Shown here one piece after another: positions 54,229-64,000 of a stretch of 64,000 bases of DNA. This DNA comes from Miscanthus floridulus. Lineage: Eukaryota; Streptophyta; Magnoliopsida; Poales; Poaceae. Below the pieces are notes generated by a model that had not been told where the DNA came from, searched no databases, and worked only from the letters and a program-made list of their open reading frames with translations. The translations under genes were made by a program, and so were the position numbers. How positions within the stretch are numbered: position 1 is the first letter of the stretch; the number at the start of each line of letters is the position of its first letter. The stretch is from the NCBI RefSeq assembly GCF_019320115.1, contig NC_089591.1:22980502-23044501 (forward strand). The letters are read 5' to 3'.

Positions 54229-55709
54229 GGAATGAAAAATGAAATTTTGATTCCTTTGCCTGTGTATTTTGAATGCTTATTACCTTGGACCCATGGGAGA
54301 TACTAATCGTTCAGATTTTATCAATCAAGAAACCGATCAAATTCCCTTTAGATAGTCCTTGGTAGATTTATCTTCTTGGAACACCAAAAATCCCTTTAGG
54401 AATTTGCCCAAAATGCCTAAGGGATGGAGAGACTAGTTCCGAATAGTGTCAGACAAAAAGGGCAGAGATTGGGAAGTTTATAATTTAAGCCAATGCCTGA
54501 CACTTTCACTGTTTGGGATGGAAGAAATGATTCACACCTAATTGTCGCTTCTTACTTCGGGTCCAACACCTTGAATGCCTTTATCTTTGGTCATGGTCTG
54601 ATGACTATTACCTTGGCCGATGTTCACATGTTTAATGTCCTTAGAATAATAGGACCAATGTAGCCATACGAACTCTTAGGTGCTGGGTCGAAGAAACTAG
54701 CCAAAAAATCAGACTTCATAGGATGGGCAAGCTATATCTAGAACCACATTGGGAATGAATTGACTATTAGTGAAAAAGAACATGTGGCTTTTCTGAACAT
54801 ATGGTTATAAAGATTCATCCTCTACAGGTCATCTTGTGGTTCGACTTACAACCACAAACTCTTGGCAGAGCATCTAGTAGCAAGCGCTGAGATTCCTCAT
54901 GGAAAATATTTGTTAGGATCAGCTTATTGCTTGATGCACCAGGTGGCTGCCCAACTACTGAAGAATGAAGCAATGCACACCATTAGCGGCCCTTGGTGGT
55001 TAATGAAAATGTGGTTTAATCGGTATATGCATAGGATTGTGAAGCCAAATCTCCAGAATTTGAGTTTTCCCTCCTCCAACTTTGATGGGGAATACAAAGG
55101 CAAAGAAGGAAGAATTCTAGTTTATGAACTATGGTGAAGCTGCATCAGCCATAACAATTGTTGTTGATGTGGGCCACCTCTTCAAGAAGTTTTATAGAGG
55201 GCTTGATACAAATATTCTGACCTAGCTACCCTATGATGAAGATGAGGATAATGAGTTGGTCTTCCCATTCAAATTTTGATTTGAATTAGGCTACTCAGAC
55301 AAAATAGCAGCTGTAATCTTTAATTCTTTCATCAAACCTTGTGTTCTACCAGCTAAATTTTGTCATGGCCATGACAAAATGTCCATAGGTTCTTTTCTTC
55401 TAGGCAACCATCCAACTTATGAGTTTTACAACCCTTATTTCATAGCTCATCAATTTGGTCTTAGTCAACTACCCCTGGCTATTTTCAAAGATATACTGAA
55501 ACTAAGAGAAGGCATCAGTGAGGCAATGGAAGCTTCTAGAGTTTTCCAGTTAGGATCAAATCTTTCTTCCCTCTCTCTGCATGAATGGACCATAGCCACC
55601 TTTACTTTAAATTTATATGATTCCTGGTGGCAAGAATGGCACTCACATCTCTTCTATTGGCCAGTCCATCCTAGCTACATAGCTCTGGATGAAGATTTTG
55701 CTTTTGACA

Positions 55710-55794
55710 GTGAGCTAACTAGTTAATTCTTTTTTCCATAAAGATCATCTGCTAAAGTATGTCTGCCAACTCATCTAATAGAAACCCCTTGCAG
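55710..55794 (+). other. Predicted intron 2 of antisense gene 1
   Basis: TGACA^GTGAGC to CCTTGCAG^GATGCTG, 85 bp. It removes the stop that ends the 115-codon upstream frame. Confidence 0.5.
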
Positions 55795-56030
55795 GATGCT
55801 GAATTCAATCCCCCAAATGTGGACAGAAAAGGGCATGCCATAGAGTATTATCCGCCATGTCCAATCTCAAGACTGGGATCAACTGCACCTACAATGAAGA
55901 AGCTAATGAAAACCCAGGCTGCTCCTACAATTGTAACATATCAATCCTCAAAATGCAAAGCACCTTAAGCGGTAATCCAGAAAACCACCACTAGGAAAAG
56001 ATTTCATAGAACAAGACCATCAACTGCTTA

Positions 56031-56094
56031 GGTAAAACAATCTATCTTCTTTCCAAAATGATGGTCGATTTCTAATCCAATTCCTTTTCTTATA
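56031..56094 (+). other. Predicted intron 3 of antisense gene 1
   Basis: CTGCTTAG^GTAAAAC to TTTTCTTATAG^TTGTCC, 64 bp, with a T-rich 3' end. Confidence 0.55.
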
Positions 56095-56278
56095 GTTGTC
56101 CACCATTGCATCTCAATCGGCTCTGGGTGATGAACTGTTGCCCCATGCATTTGCGTCAGCACCAACCAGACCTTCATCGGCTGACCTCGCAAAGGAACCG
56201 ATTATGATTGAAACAACAGATGCTTCCAAAATAGTAGAAAATGAGAATCCTTCCACTTCACCTCCTGATACTGCCAAG

Positions 56279-56345
56279 GTATCTCCTCAAAATTCTTGAT
56301 TTTTCATTCAATTTTCATCTCTCCCTGATCATCCCACCTCATTAG
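56279..56345 (+). other. Predicted intron 4 of antisense gene 1
   Basis: GCCAAG^GTATCTCC to CACCTCATTAG^ATGCTACC, 67 bp. It follows the 67-codon Ser/Thr/Pro-rich frame at 56096-56278. Confidence 0.45.
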
Positions 56346-56464
56346 ATGCTACCTAAGGAAATATCCATGCAAGAATAGAAAATCAATAGTCCATCAGTCA
56401 AAGGCGACCCTATTGATGTTGACACCCTAGACTGTGAATTCCCCAGTTCAGCAAACAATAGATG

Positions 56465-56537
56465 GTAAGAAAATCATATATTTATTTTATCCTTCTGCAA
56501 CAAATATGAATTGAAAAATTTTCCTTGGTGCTTGTAG
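56465..56537 (+). other. Predicted intron 5 of antisense gene 1
   Basis: AGATG^GTAAGAAA to GGTGCTTGTAG^ATACCAG, 73 bp, with a consensus donor and AT-rich body. Confidence 0.6.
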
Positions 56538-57594
56538 ATACCAGTGTTGAAAGTCTAGAGCCGATTCAACTAGATATCATTGTTGCATCATCAGCTATTC
56601 CTTCTCCTCAGATAGAACCAGCTCTGAGCCACTCTTTCAATTTTGATGTGTATATAGATAACAATGAAATCAGCTCATCAGCCATCTCCTCCAAAGAAGC
56701 TTTGTCAGAGGAGATAAAAAATTGGCTAAAAGACATGTTTCCAATGCTAAAAAAGATATAGCCAATTGGGTCTAGGATGCAGATCTAGTGAGAAAAAAAA
56801 TTTCCTAGCCATTAAGGGTAACTTGCCTTCGAATCTTGCTAAAGTTCTGACACCTTTGTCCAACATTGAGGATCAAGCTCCAAGAGTGAAAAGGGCTTAG
56901 AGAAACCTAGCTGATCGTGAAGCTTTATTGGCCAAGAAGAACTTCAACAAACAAGAGGCCAAAGAGCTAGCACAACTAATTGATGATTTGAAGAACTCCA
57001 CTTTCAAGATTGAACCAGAGCTGGACCAACCCAGAGCTAAGCGCGCCGAACTCGAGAAAGAACTAGAGAATGTGAAGGTTGCCATCGATCATCATGAGTC
57101 CATCCTAGCCCAAATACCTAACGCCATGAAGCAAAAGAAACAAGAGATGTTGACCAAAGTCAAAGAGGGTAAAGCCATCAGCAGGAACCTCAAGAACATC
57201 CCTGGATCAGCTGAAAAAGACAGGCAACAAATTGCAGAAGTTGACTGCCATCCGACTAAAAACTTTGAAGGCAATCCAGGATGTTTTGAACTTGTAATAT
57301 AAATGTCACTATTTGTAATATATATCCTATGTGAAACTAATGAGAACCAGCCTGTAGATCTGTTTATCCCCCATTTTGGCTAAAAGAGCTAATTTGAAAA
57401 TAGTCGATCCTAGACTTCTGACTTTAATCTAATTAAGTCTAAAAACACAGACTCCACTAAGAAAACTCTTCAACTTCTGTCCTCAGTTATCAACGTCGTA
57501 TTCTCTTCGGCATTAGTGGAGCAGCACTTCACCTTCTATTAATTGCAGTTACCTTTTGCACAGTCCCAATATATTCGCCACTTCACTTCGTAGC

Positions 57595-57602
57595 TATAAA
57601 TA
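57595..57602 (+). promoter_or_regulatory. TATA box of antisense gene 2 (element E)
   Basis: TATAAATA in CGTAGCTATAAATACCACCC, 122 bp before the ATG at 57724, with a C/A/T-rich leader typical of plant genes. Confidence 0.7.
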
Positions 57603-57812
57603 CCACCCAAGAGCCCTGGCCTCAAACACACACATCTCTCAACTGCTTCTATTCTCTGTGCTTCTCTGCCTTCACAAACCCTATAGCAGTTCCCTTCTCC
57701 TTCCATGATCTAGACCAGCACCCATGACAAGAGAGGATCATCACAACAAGAGCACAACAGAAGATCTCCCAAAGGAAGAGGTCCTGGTTGGCCAATGGCT
57801 CCACCGCATGAG

Positions 57813-57866
57813 GTAAGACTAAATGCTCCCATCCATAGCAAGAATCATCTACTAATGCATCTATAG
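57813..57866 (+). other. Predicted intron 1 of antisense gene 2
   Basis: GCATGAG^GTAAGAC to GCATCTATAG^GTTCATC, 54 bp; the Arg codon is split AG|G, which keeps the frame open. Short for a plant intron. Confidence 0.55.
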
Positions 57867-58159
57867 GTTCATCTTCAATGGCAGACTTCCTCCTCCTCTT
57901 GGGGATGGCGAGCCTTCCAACGCCGCATCTATCACCATGCTAGAATCATTGAGGGACTCCTCCAACTCCTACATCGGCAATGACGCCCGACACTTCCTCT
58001 AGGAGTGGCGGGCGGCCAAGGACTGTTACTCCAAGGCAACTTAGGAGAATGGTTTGCTTAAGAGCCACCTCGAGGCCTCTCAAGCCGCCCTCCTCGCCAC
58101 CAAGGAAGAGGCCAATGCCACCTAGGCATGGTTAGCTGAATCTAACTCCATGGTGGCAG

Positions 58160-58240
58160 GTAAGATGATCTTCAAGAAAACCTCCATTCTCACTCCATCT
58201 GCTTCTATTCTAACAACCCATTTATTCTTGTGATTGCTAG
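58160..58240 (+). other. Predicted intron 2 of antisense gene 2
   Basis: GTGGCAG^GTAAGATG to TTGTGATTGCTAG^CCCTGATG, 81 bp; the frame continues as Ala-Leu-Met. Confidence 0.65.
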
Positions 58241-58561
58241 CCCTGATGGTCCAGTTGGAGAACCTCCAACTAGTGGTGAACACAGCTATTGCGGCCATTA
58301 ATGCTCGAGGCCCCTTTATCAACGCCTAGCCTCCATGATGTCCTGGTGCGTGTCTAGGAGATCGCCCTTCATGGCGTTAGCTACGGCATGTCGGTGGCCT
58401 TGGCCACGGTGCAGGTCTGGACCGAGTACGAGCTCCACACCATGGAGGCCACCTTCCCGATGGGCGACAACCACGAGCTGCACAAGGAGTTAATCGAAGA
58501 CTTTGACAATGCAGCAGGAGGCCATCATGGACATCATATCTATCCAGGATGTGATAAATAA

Positions 58562-58869
58562 TGTTTTGATTAGTTTGTACTTAGGGGCACACTGATCAAT
58601 AAACAAAACTTCTATTTTTTATGAATGTGTCTCTATGAATGCAATGTAATATGAATGTCTTTGTGTGTTTTTGCTCTATAGGTGATACATGTCATATTTG
58701 CTTTTCCCTTAGTGTTAACTCTTCTATTTTTGCGCTAGAGGCGATACCCTTTGGTATGGGCTATTAGAGCTGACGACTAACCAATTCGCTATCAAGCATT
58801 AACTCAGACGTTAGGATAATACTTCTTTAGATATTTTCCATTGATCGCTCTATCAAATTCTTCTCTCCC
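58562..58869 (+). other. Convergent 3' region between antisense gene 2 and integrase (element E)
   Basis: ATCAATAAAC at about 58596-58605 is a plausible polyadenylation signal 35 bp after the gene 2 stop. The rest is AT-rich with no ORF. The - strand integrase ends facing it. Confidence 0.5.
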
Positions 58870-60008
58870 TTCTAGCATTTCCAAAATGTAAGCATTGTCA
58901 GGCGCACAACGGCTAATCTGATAAGGACCTTCCCAATTAGGTGACCATTTGCCAAACTTGTTGTCCTTAGACCCAATCAGCAATTTTACTTTCTAGACTA
59001 ATTCTCCTTCACCAAACTGCTCATTCTTGACCTTTTTGTTATAATGCCTTGCAACCCTTAACTTATTGGCTTAAATATTCTCAAGAGCACGCAGCCGATG
59101 ACAACTTAAGTCCTCTAAATCATCCATCATTAGATTCTTAGACTTCGGCTGCCAAATCATTCTATAATGTAACAAGTCTTGATCCATTCTAGATTTTCTA
59201 GGGAAGAATTGCATTATGCCCATATACTAACTCATAAGGTGATGATTTAAACGATCCATGGCAAGCCATCCTGTATGCCCACAATGCCACATTGAGTGTT
59301 AAGTACCACTTCCTTGGTTGCTCCTCAATTTTCTTATTAATCATTTTAATCATAATTTGATTAGACGCCTCTGCCTAGACATTAGTCTAAGCATAGTAAG
59401 GAGAAAAAATTAATAACTTAATTCCCATACTGGCAGCAAAATCTTTGGACTCTTTTGATGTAAACATTGTCCCCTAATTAGTAGTAATAGTTGGAGAAAT
59501 TCCAAAACGATACATAATATGTTCCTTGACAAAAGCAACCATATTCTTTGAGGTTACTGTCTTCAAAGAAATTGCCTCAACCCACTTGGTAAAGTAATTT
59601 GTTGCTACCAATATAAACTTATGTCCTTTACTTGAAGGTGGAAAAATCTGGCCAATTAAATTAATTCCCCAACCTTAAAATGGCCATGGTTTAATTATTG
59701 GATTCATAGCTGATGCAGGCGATTTCTGAAAATTACCAAAACAGTGACAATCCTGACACCCCTTATAATATTAAAAACAACCTTCTAGTATTGTTGGCTA
59801 GAAATATCCAGACCTCCAAATAATCCATTTCATCTTATAAGCCAATTGATGAGCTCCACATATCCCTTCATATACTTCACCCGTCAACACTTTAGCTTCT
59901 TCTTGATTTAAGCATTTAAGCAACACCCCCATCGACTATCTTATAATATAACTGATCATCTAACAAAACATACTTAGTCGATTTATACCTTAGTTTCCTG
60001 GTAACCTT
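58870..60008 (-). pseudogene. Integrase of element E, degenerate
   Basis: On the - strand, the zinc-binding tail (GCQDCHCF) lies at about 59765-59745. The core begins GINLIGQIFPPSSKG at about 59670, where the first catalytic position (59662-59660) is Asn in place of Asp. FTKWVEAISLKTVTSKN and FVKEHIMYRFGIS follow. The second catalytic position (59479-59477) is also Asn and is followed by TAG. Further segments are KWYLTLNVALWAYR and FKSSPYELVYG (59320-59220). Loss of two catalytic Asp residues and many stops make it dead. Confidence 0.75.
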
Positions 60009-60520
60009 CTATGATGGATTCTTAAGGTAATCGGCTATTTCAACTCTCCAATCATTAGTCAAGGTTTCACTGCTTAAGATCTTTTGAAACACTTGATAAC
60101 CTGACGCACACTGAGCTAACCGATTAGCCTCTTGATTCTGTGCTCTTGGAATATGCTGAAGAGAAATATGGGGAAACTCCTTGAGTAACCTCTGGCATTC
60201 ATCATAGTATCCCCTCAGAATATCACCTTTACATTCATATAGGCCGATCAACTGATTAATAACTAACTGTGAATCTCCAAATACTTCAATTGACTCGGCC
60301 TTTGCTTCATAAAGAAGTTGAAGTCCCTTAAGAATAGCTTCATATTCTGCTTGATTATTGGTAGTCATTGGTTTAATTGGAAAAGTAAACTCAAAACTTG
60401 CCCCCCCCCCGAGGTGAAACAATAACAATACCAAAGCCACCACCTTGCTTGCATGATGATCCATCAAAGAATAATGTCCAAGGTATCAATTCTACATAGC
60501 CAATACTTGGTTTATGATGC
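60009..60520 (-). pseudogene. Archaeal-type RNase H of element E
   Basis: LFFDGSSCKQGGGFGIVIVS (60480-60421) has the first Asp. MTTNNQAEYEAILKGLQLLY has the Glu, VFGDSQLVINQLIGLYECKG the next Asp, and PRAQNQEANRLAQCASGY the last region, with Asn at the usual Asp position (60160-60095). A run of exactly ten C (60401-60410) coincides with a frame change between SPRG and FEFTFPIKP. Confidence 0.85.
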
Positions 60521-60934
60521 TGAGTAATAAAATCGGCTATTACTTGTCCCTTGATTGCATTAGCTGATTCGTACCTCAAGTCAAATCGTGATAATGCAAT
60601 AATCCACTTTCTCATTCTCCCATTTAATATTGGCATTGATAACATGTGCTTCATTACATCAGCCTTAGACACAACTGTACACTCAGCCAATAACAAGTAA
60701 TGTCATAGCTTAGTGCAAGAGAAATATAAGCATAAGCATAACTTTTCAATAGGAGAATATCTTGTTTCTAGATCCAAAAGCCTTCTACTTAAATAGAAAA
60801 CAACTCATTCTTTTCCTTCAAACTCTCTTGCATTAAGGCCGACACGTACAACTTAAAAGGCTTACCTTGCCAAGGAGGGATCAGCATAGGTGGACACATC
60901 ATATATTATTTTATCTCCTCAAACGCCTTTTGTC
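60521..60934 (-). pseudogene. First RNase H domain of element E, degenerate
   Basis: The best part is CTVVSKADVMKHMLSMPILN, then MRKWIIALSRFDLRYESANA and GQVIADFITQHH (60690-60521). The upstream half is in several frames with many stops. It lies between RT and the second RNase H as in element C. Confidence 0.65.
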
Positions 60935-61665
60935 TTATGTTACCCCATTTAAATTCTTGATCATTTTCAACTTCAACAAAGGAGAAAATGGCAGAACCCT
61001 TTCTGACAAATTTGAAATAAACCTTTTAATAAAATTAATCTTACCAAGCAAAGATTGTAACTTTGTTTTAGTAGTCAGGGGTACGGCCTCATCAATTGCT
61101 TTCATACCTTTTTTACCAATTTCAATTCCTCTCTCGTGGGCCATAAAACCCAAAAATTATCCAGCTGATACTCCAAAGGCACATTTATTATGATTCATCT
61201 TTAAACCATGTTTTCTTGTGCACTCTAAAGTCTCTCACAAATTAGCTAGATGTTCTTTGTACCCTTTGGATTTCACCACCACATCATCAATGTAGATTTC
61301 AACAATCCTTCTGATCAACTTATGAAAAATATAATTCATTGCCCTCTAATAAGTTGCACCAGCATTCTTCAAACCAAAGGTCATCACAACCCATTCAAAT
61401 AAGCCAATTGTGCCAGGGCACCTAACAGCTATTTTGCTATGTCTTCCTCAACCATATAAATTTGATTATATCCTGCATTGCCATCCATAAAACTAATAAC
61501 CTTGTGCCCGGCTACTGCATCTACCAACATATCGGCTATTAGCATCGGATAACCATCCATGGGTGTAGCCTTGTTCAGATCTCTGAAATCGATGCAAACT
61601 CTTAACTTCCTATTTTTCTTATACATAGGAACAACACTCGATATCCACTCTGCATAACAGCACGG
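60935..61665 (-). pseudogene. Reverse transcriptase of element E
   Basis: On the - strand: MYKKNRKLRVCIDFRDLNKA (61626-61567), YPMLIADMLVDAVAGHKVIS, MDGNAGYNQIYMVEED (61490-61440), FGLKNAGATY, the catalytic YIDD at 61294-61283 in EIYIDDVVVKSK, HNKCAFGVSAG, and TKTKLQSLLGKINFIKRFIS (61075-61000). Stops and small shifts separate the blocks; the Asp pair is intact. The MDGNAGYNQI block is typical of this Tat branch. Confidence 0.82.
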
Positions 61666-62560
61666 TCAGATAAATTTTGCTTCTAGTAATCTTTTAGTCT
61701 CCTTTTTGATATCATCAACAACATTTGGGATAAATCTCCTCAAAGCTTGTTTAAATGGCTGATATCTAGGTTTGATTGACAACCGATGTTCAACAATTGA
61801 TCGATCTAAACCAGGCATCTCATAACATTCCCAAGCAAAACAATCTTTAAATTCTTTTAATAAATCTATCAACTCTCGCTTATACTTAGGATCGAACTTA
61901 ACACTTACATACGTTGGCCTAGGCCTATCTCCAGGACCAATATCTATCTCCTCTAATTCATCGGCCGACGTAAAGCCATGTCCTAGTTTACCATCTGTAC
62001 CATCTATTAGATTATCCATTAAAACAAACTCTCAAAGCCGACTGCTTCGATCGGCTGTTGGTTTTCATCATTGATCTTAATGAAGCCTCCTTCCCATCGC
62101 TTGCCAAAAAAACACTCGAAATTTTTTAGTTCCCAATACATTGGTTTAGCTCTTGCTATACTCATAGAATCATCAGCATGAACCAACTCAACATCATCTC
62201 CATGCCACCGAATCAAGCATTGATGCATAGTCGATGGTACATAACAATTTGCATGAATCCAATCACGACCAAGGAGTAAACTATATGAACCCTTTCCATT
62301 AGTGACAAAGAATGTAGTGAGCAAAGTCTTACTTCCAATTGTCAATTCAACGTTTATTGCCCCCTAGTCTTGGATGCATTACCCCCAAAATCCTTAAGCA
62401 TCATGTTAGTCTCAACCAAATCTCCTGGTCCCTTACGAAGCTTGCAAAAAGTAGTATAAGGCATAAGATTAACAACAGCACCTACATCCACCAACATTTT
62501 GCTCATCGTCTTCCCATCAACAAAACCTTTCACATATGAAGCCTTCAAGTGCCGATGCTT
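61666..62560 (-). pseudogene. Protease and RT-linker region of element E
   Basis: MSKMLVDVGAVVNLMPYTTF at about 62515-62455 is the protease active site, reading D-V-G at 62488-62480 where the family has D-G-G or D-S-G. YSLLLGRDWIHANCYVPSTM (62305-62246) is the second conserved loop. The linker (62019-61666, 117 codons open) contains CFAWECYEMPGLDRSIVEHR and KPRYQPFKQALRRFIPN, the start of RT. A TAG and a shift at about 62345-62365 divide the region. Confidence 0.75.
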
Positions 62561-62599
62561 GACTGGCTTATCAAATATAGCTTGCTATATCACTGTCAA

Positions 62600-64000
62600 T
62601 TTGGCAATCATCTCCTCATATTCTGATTCATCAAAATCTGAATAGACTTCTTGATCTGTTGGAGCTCTAAATTCTAACGGTAAAAGAAAGTCATTTGAAT
62701 ATTAGCCAATGGTTGACCCTTATTGGCTATTTATTTAGCATGCCATACTTGAGGTTTACCAGATTTCTGAGCTTGTTCTAGCTCTCTATTCCTTAGGCAT
62801 TGTACCCTTCTTTTCTAACTTCTTGTTAAACCTCCTGGACACCATTGCCCTTCCTGTCAAACATACTCTTCCTCATCACCTTCTTCTTCATAATCAGCCC
62901 AATTTTGATCAACAACTCGCTTCCCAAGCCGATCATGAACACTTCTATTTTCTAAGCGCCGATCCATATTATGATGATACTCAATTTGAGCATGGATAGA
63001 CTAGCGGTTGGCTTGAGATTGCTTAAACTCCCAATATTGTTTACTACACTCTAGGCAATTATTTCTAGTAGGCAATTTCAAACCTTTATTCCAACAATGT
63101 CTAAAAAAGGATAATTTCAATGTGATTTAGCTTGTTCTTTTTCATACCTCTCCTCTTCTTGTTGACGCTGATAATCTTTCTGTTCTAACCAACGCTGATA
63201 ATCCTTTTTCTTTTTGTCATTGCCATTTATTCAATAAAATTTGAGATGTAACATGTGGCCTCATCGCCCTATTTCTTGACGTCTCTCCTTGCTCATATTG
63301 GCTCTTCTGTTGGTTATGATGCCTTTTAATTTCTCTATATTCATCAGCCGATATTTGCATCTCTGGATCAACTGTTCCAGTTTATTTTGCCCTAGTTGAT
63401 GTTAGAACTTTAGTCTTTCCTTTGAGCAACTTAGTATCAACCATATTCTGATCTTTTGGGAAAGGATTATCATCAACTTTCATCTTCCTAGGTGTATCAA
63501 ATTTAAGCTTCCCTTGCTGAATAGCCCTCTTATATGTTGCTGGAAAATTCTGCACTCATTAGTAGAATGAGAAGTAGTATTATGAAATTTGCATAATTCT
63601 TATTCTTCAACTGATCAGGAGATAATATAACATGATTGGTGGGCAATTTGATTTGTTCTTTCTCAAGCAAGAAATCAAAGAGCTTGTATGATTTTGTGAC
63701 ATCAAAATCATAACTTTCTTCAACTCCTTTTCCCCAAGGATTTGGAACCATCACTATCTTCTTACCCCAATTCCATTCGGCTATAGCAATCTCCTATTCT
63801 TCATCATCCTCACCATCATCATCAACTAAATATGGATTATAAGCTTCAGCAATTGCGGCATTCTTCTGGAATCGGGTATCTCTGCGCATATTGTGGAATT
63901 CGCTATTAGGTGCCGCCACCCATTGAACCAATTGGCCTAAATTGTCAAACTTTTGCCCAAGCAGTTTTTCTCTCCATGTTGACAACATTCCTTGAACAGC
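62600..64000 (-). pseudogene. gag of element E, 3' part
   Basis: From 63988: STWREKLLGQKFDNLGQLVQ, then EFHNMRRDTRFQKNAAIAEA and a DDDGEDDEE acidic stretch. From 63754: VPNPWGKGVEESYDFDVTKS, FDFLLEKEQIKLPTNHVILS and, in a shifted frame, the CKFHNTTSHSTNECRIF zinc-binding motif at about 63600-63550. Downstream segments (KKMKVDDNPFPKDQNMVDTK, about 63480-63420, and an Arg/Gln/Glu-rich part to 62750) are spread over frames. The N-terminal half is outside the window. Confidence 0.65.

Larger units (their letters stand above)
54104..57301 (+). pseudogene. Antisense gene 1 of element E: plant mobile domain (PMD) protein with coiled-coil tail
   Basis: Two ATGs (54104 and 54120) lie in a 16-bp duplication; the second opens MVTNDYIPE and a GT donor. 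After an intron come PMD-like segments: SNTLNAFIFGHGLMTITLAD (54555-54620), FLNIWL, HKLLAEHLVASAEIPHGKYL, LGSAYCLMHQVAAQLL (54850-54960), then MSIGSFLLGNHPTYEFYNPY and WWQEWHSHLFYWP (55379-55670). Several short exons follow, then a Lys/Glu/Leu coiled coil (56928-57130). PMD proteins occur in plant genes and in Tat elements. TAG or TAA codons and shifts near 54440 and 55120 disable it; a one-base shift near 57240 separates the original C-terminus. Function unknown. Confidence 0.7.
57724..58561 (+). pseudogene. Antisense gene 2 of element E: three-exon coiled-coil protein
   Basis: Exon 1 (57724-57812) encodes MTREDHHNKSTTEDLPKEEV and VGQWLHRM. Exon 2 (57867-58159) encodes FIFNGRLPPPLGDGEPSNAA, then the helical segments EWRAAKDCYSKAT, ENGLLKSHLEASQAALLATK and AWLAESNSMV. 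Exon 3 (58241-58561) encodes LMVQLENLQLVVNTAIAA and, after a small frame change, EIALHGVSYGMSVALATVQ and EYELHTMEATFPMG. All three stops in exon 2 are TAG where CAG would continue the helix. Splice phases agree (AG|G and G|CC). The C-terminal part is weakly like the C-terminus of the antisense gene of element C. Unknown function; both genes probably descend from one Tat antisense ORF type. Confidence 0.6.
52142..64000 (-). mobile_element. Element E: Tat-lineage Ty3/gypsy element with two antisense genes (5' end outside)
   Basis: On the - strand: gag (64000 to about 62600), protease, RT, RNase H, archaeal-type RNase H, integrase (to about 58870), then two + strand genes, a polypurine tract and the 3' LTR. 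The second RNase H and antisense genes place it in the Tat lineage, but it differs from element C in LTR, polyprotein sequence and antisense gene content. The 5' LTR lies right of the window. The polyprotein is heavily decayed. Confidence 0.85.

Noticed and set aside
57892..58561. Antisense gene 2 as an ordinary host gene captured between elements
   Set aside because: It lies between the integrase and 3' LTR of one element with no break, and its C-terminus resembles the antisense gene of element C, so it is better seen as part of the element.
1..64000. tRNA, rRNA or single-copy host genes
   Set aside because: Every coding block recognised belongs to a retroelement, and I saw no tRNA-like arm structure apart from primer binding sites. 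An automated tRNA scan was not available.

Overview
The window is plant DNA made entirely of nested LTR retrotransposons. I see no host gene, tRNA, rRNA or bacterial-type feature. The element families suggest a grass (Poaceae), probably the sorghum/sugarcane/Miscanthus/maize group. They are chromodomain Ty3/gypsy elements of the Tekay/Del type with very long LTRs and an extra ORF before gag, Tat-lineage Ty3/gypsy elements with a second (archaeal-type) RNase H and antisense genes, and a SIRE/Maximus-like Ty1/copia element. This placement rests on recognising families, not on a database search. The setting looks like gene-poor, methylated heterochromatin: most in-frame stops are TAG where a relative has CAG or TGG.

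Layout. The oldest layer is B, a + strand Tekay-type element (3261-15565, continuing beyond the window). Its 5' LTR is cut at 3261 by a reverse-oriented Tekay-type LTR fragment (2643-3260), which is itself cut by A, the 3' end of a SIRE-like copia element (1-2642). B's integrase is split by F, a complete gag-only element (9071-13325, target-site duplication CCCTC). B's 3' LTR (13995-15565) is cut at 15566 by D, a - strand Tekay-type element whose probable 3' LTR is 15566-20045. D's RNase H is split by C, a + strand Tat element (20909-48989, LTRs of about 470 bp, TSD TACAT/CACAT). C's antisense gene is split by B', a second Tekay-type element with two 4.4-kb LTRs (29026-44235, perfect TSD CCTCC). 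D's 5' end is cut at about 52142 by E, a - strand Tat element running off the right edge.

How the genes work together. B, B', D, C and E each carry a decayed gag-protease-RT-RNase H-integrase polyprotein; none is intact. F carries only a Gag-like ORF with one internal amber codon and would depend on enzymes made elsewhere. C and E also carry antisense genes between integrase and the 3' LTR. These have GT-AG introns; in E each of the two has its own TATA box and one also has a polyadenylation signal. They encode a Transposase_28-like protein (C), a plant-mobile-domain protein (E gene 1) and a coiled-coil protein (E gene 2).

The most interesting signals are these host-like antisense transcription units, splice-acceptor motifs placed directly before orf0 and gag start codons in the Tekay elements, a 28-bp minisatellite built from the polypurine-tract motif of C, and dense W-box/TGACGTCA clusters in the B' LTR.
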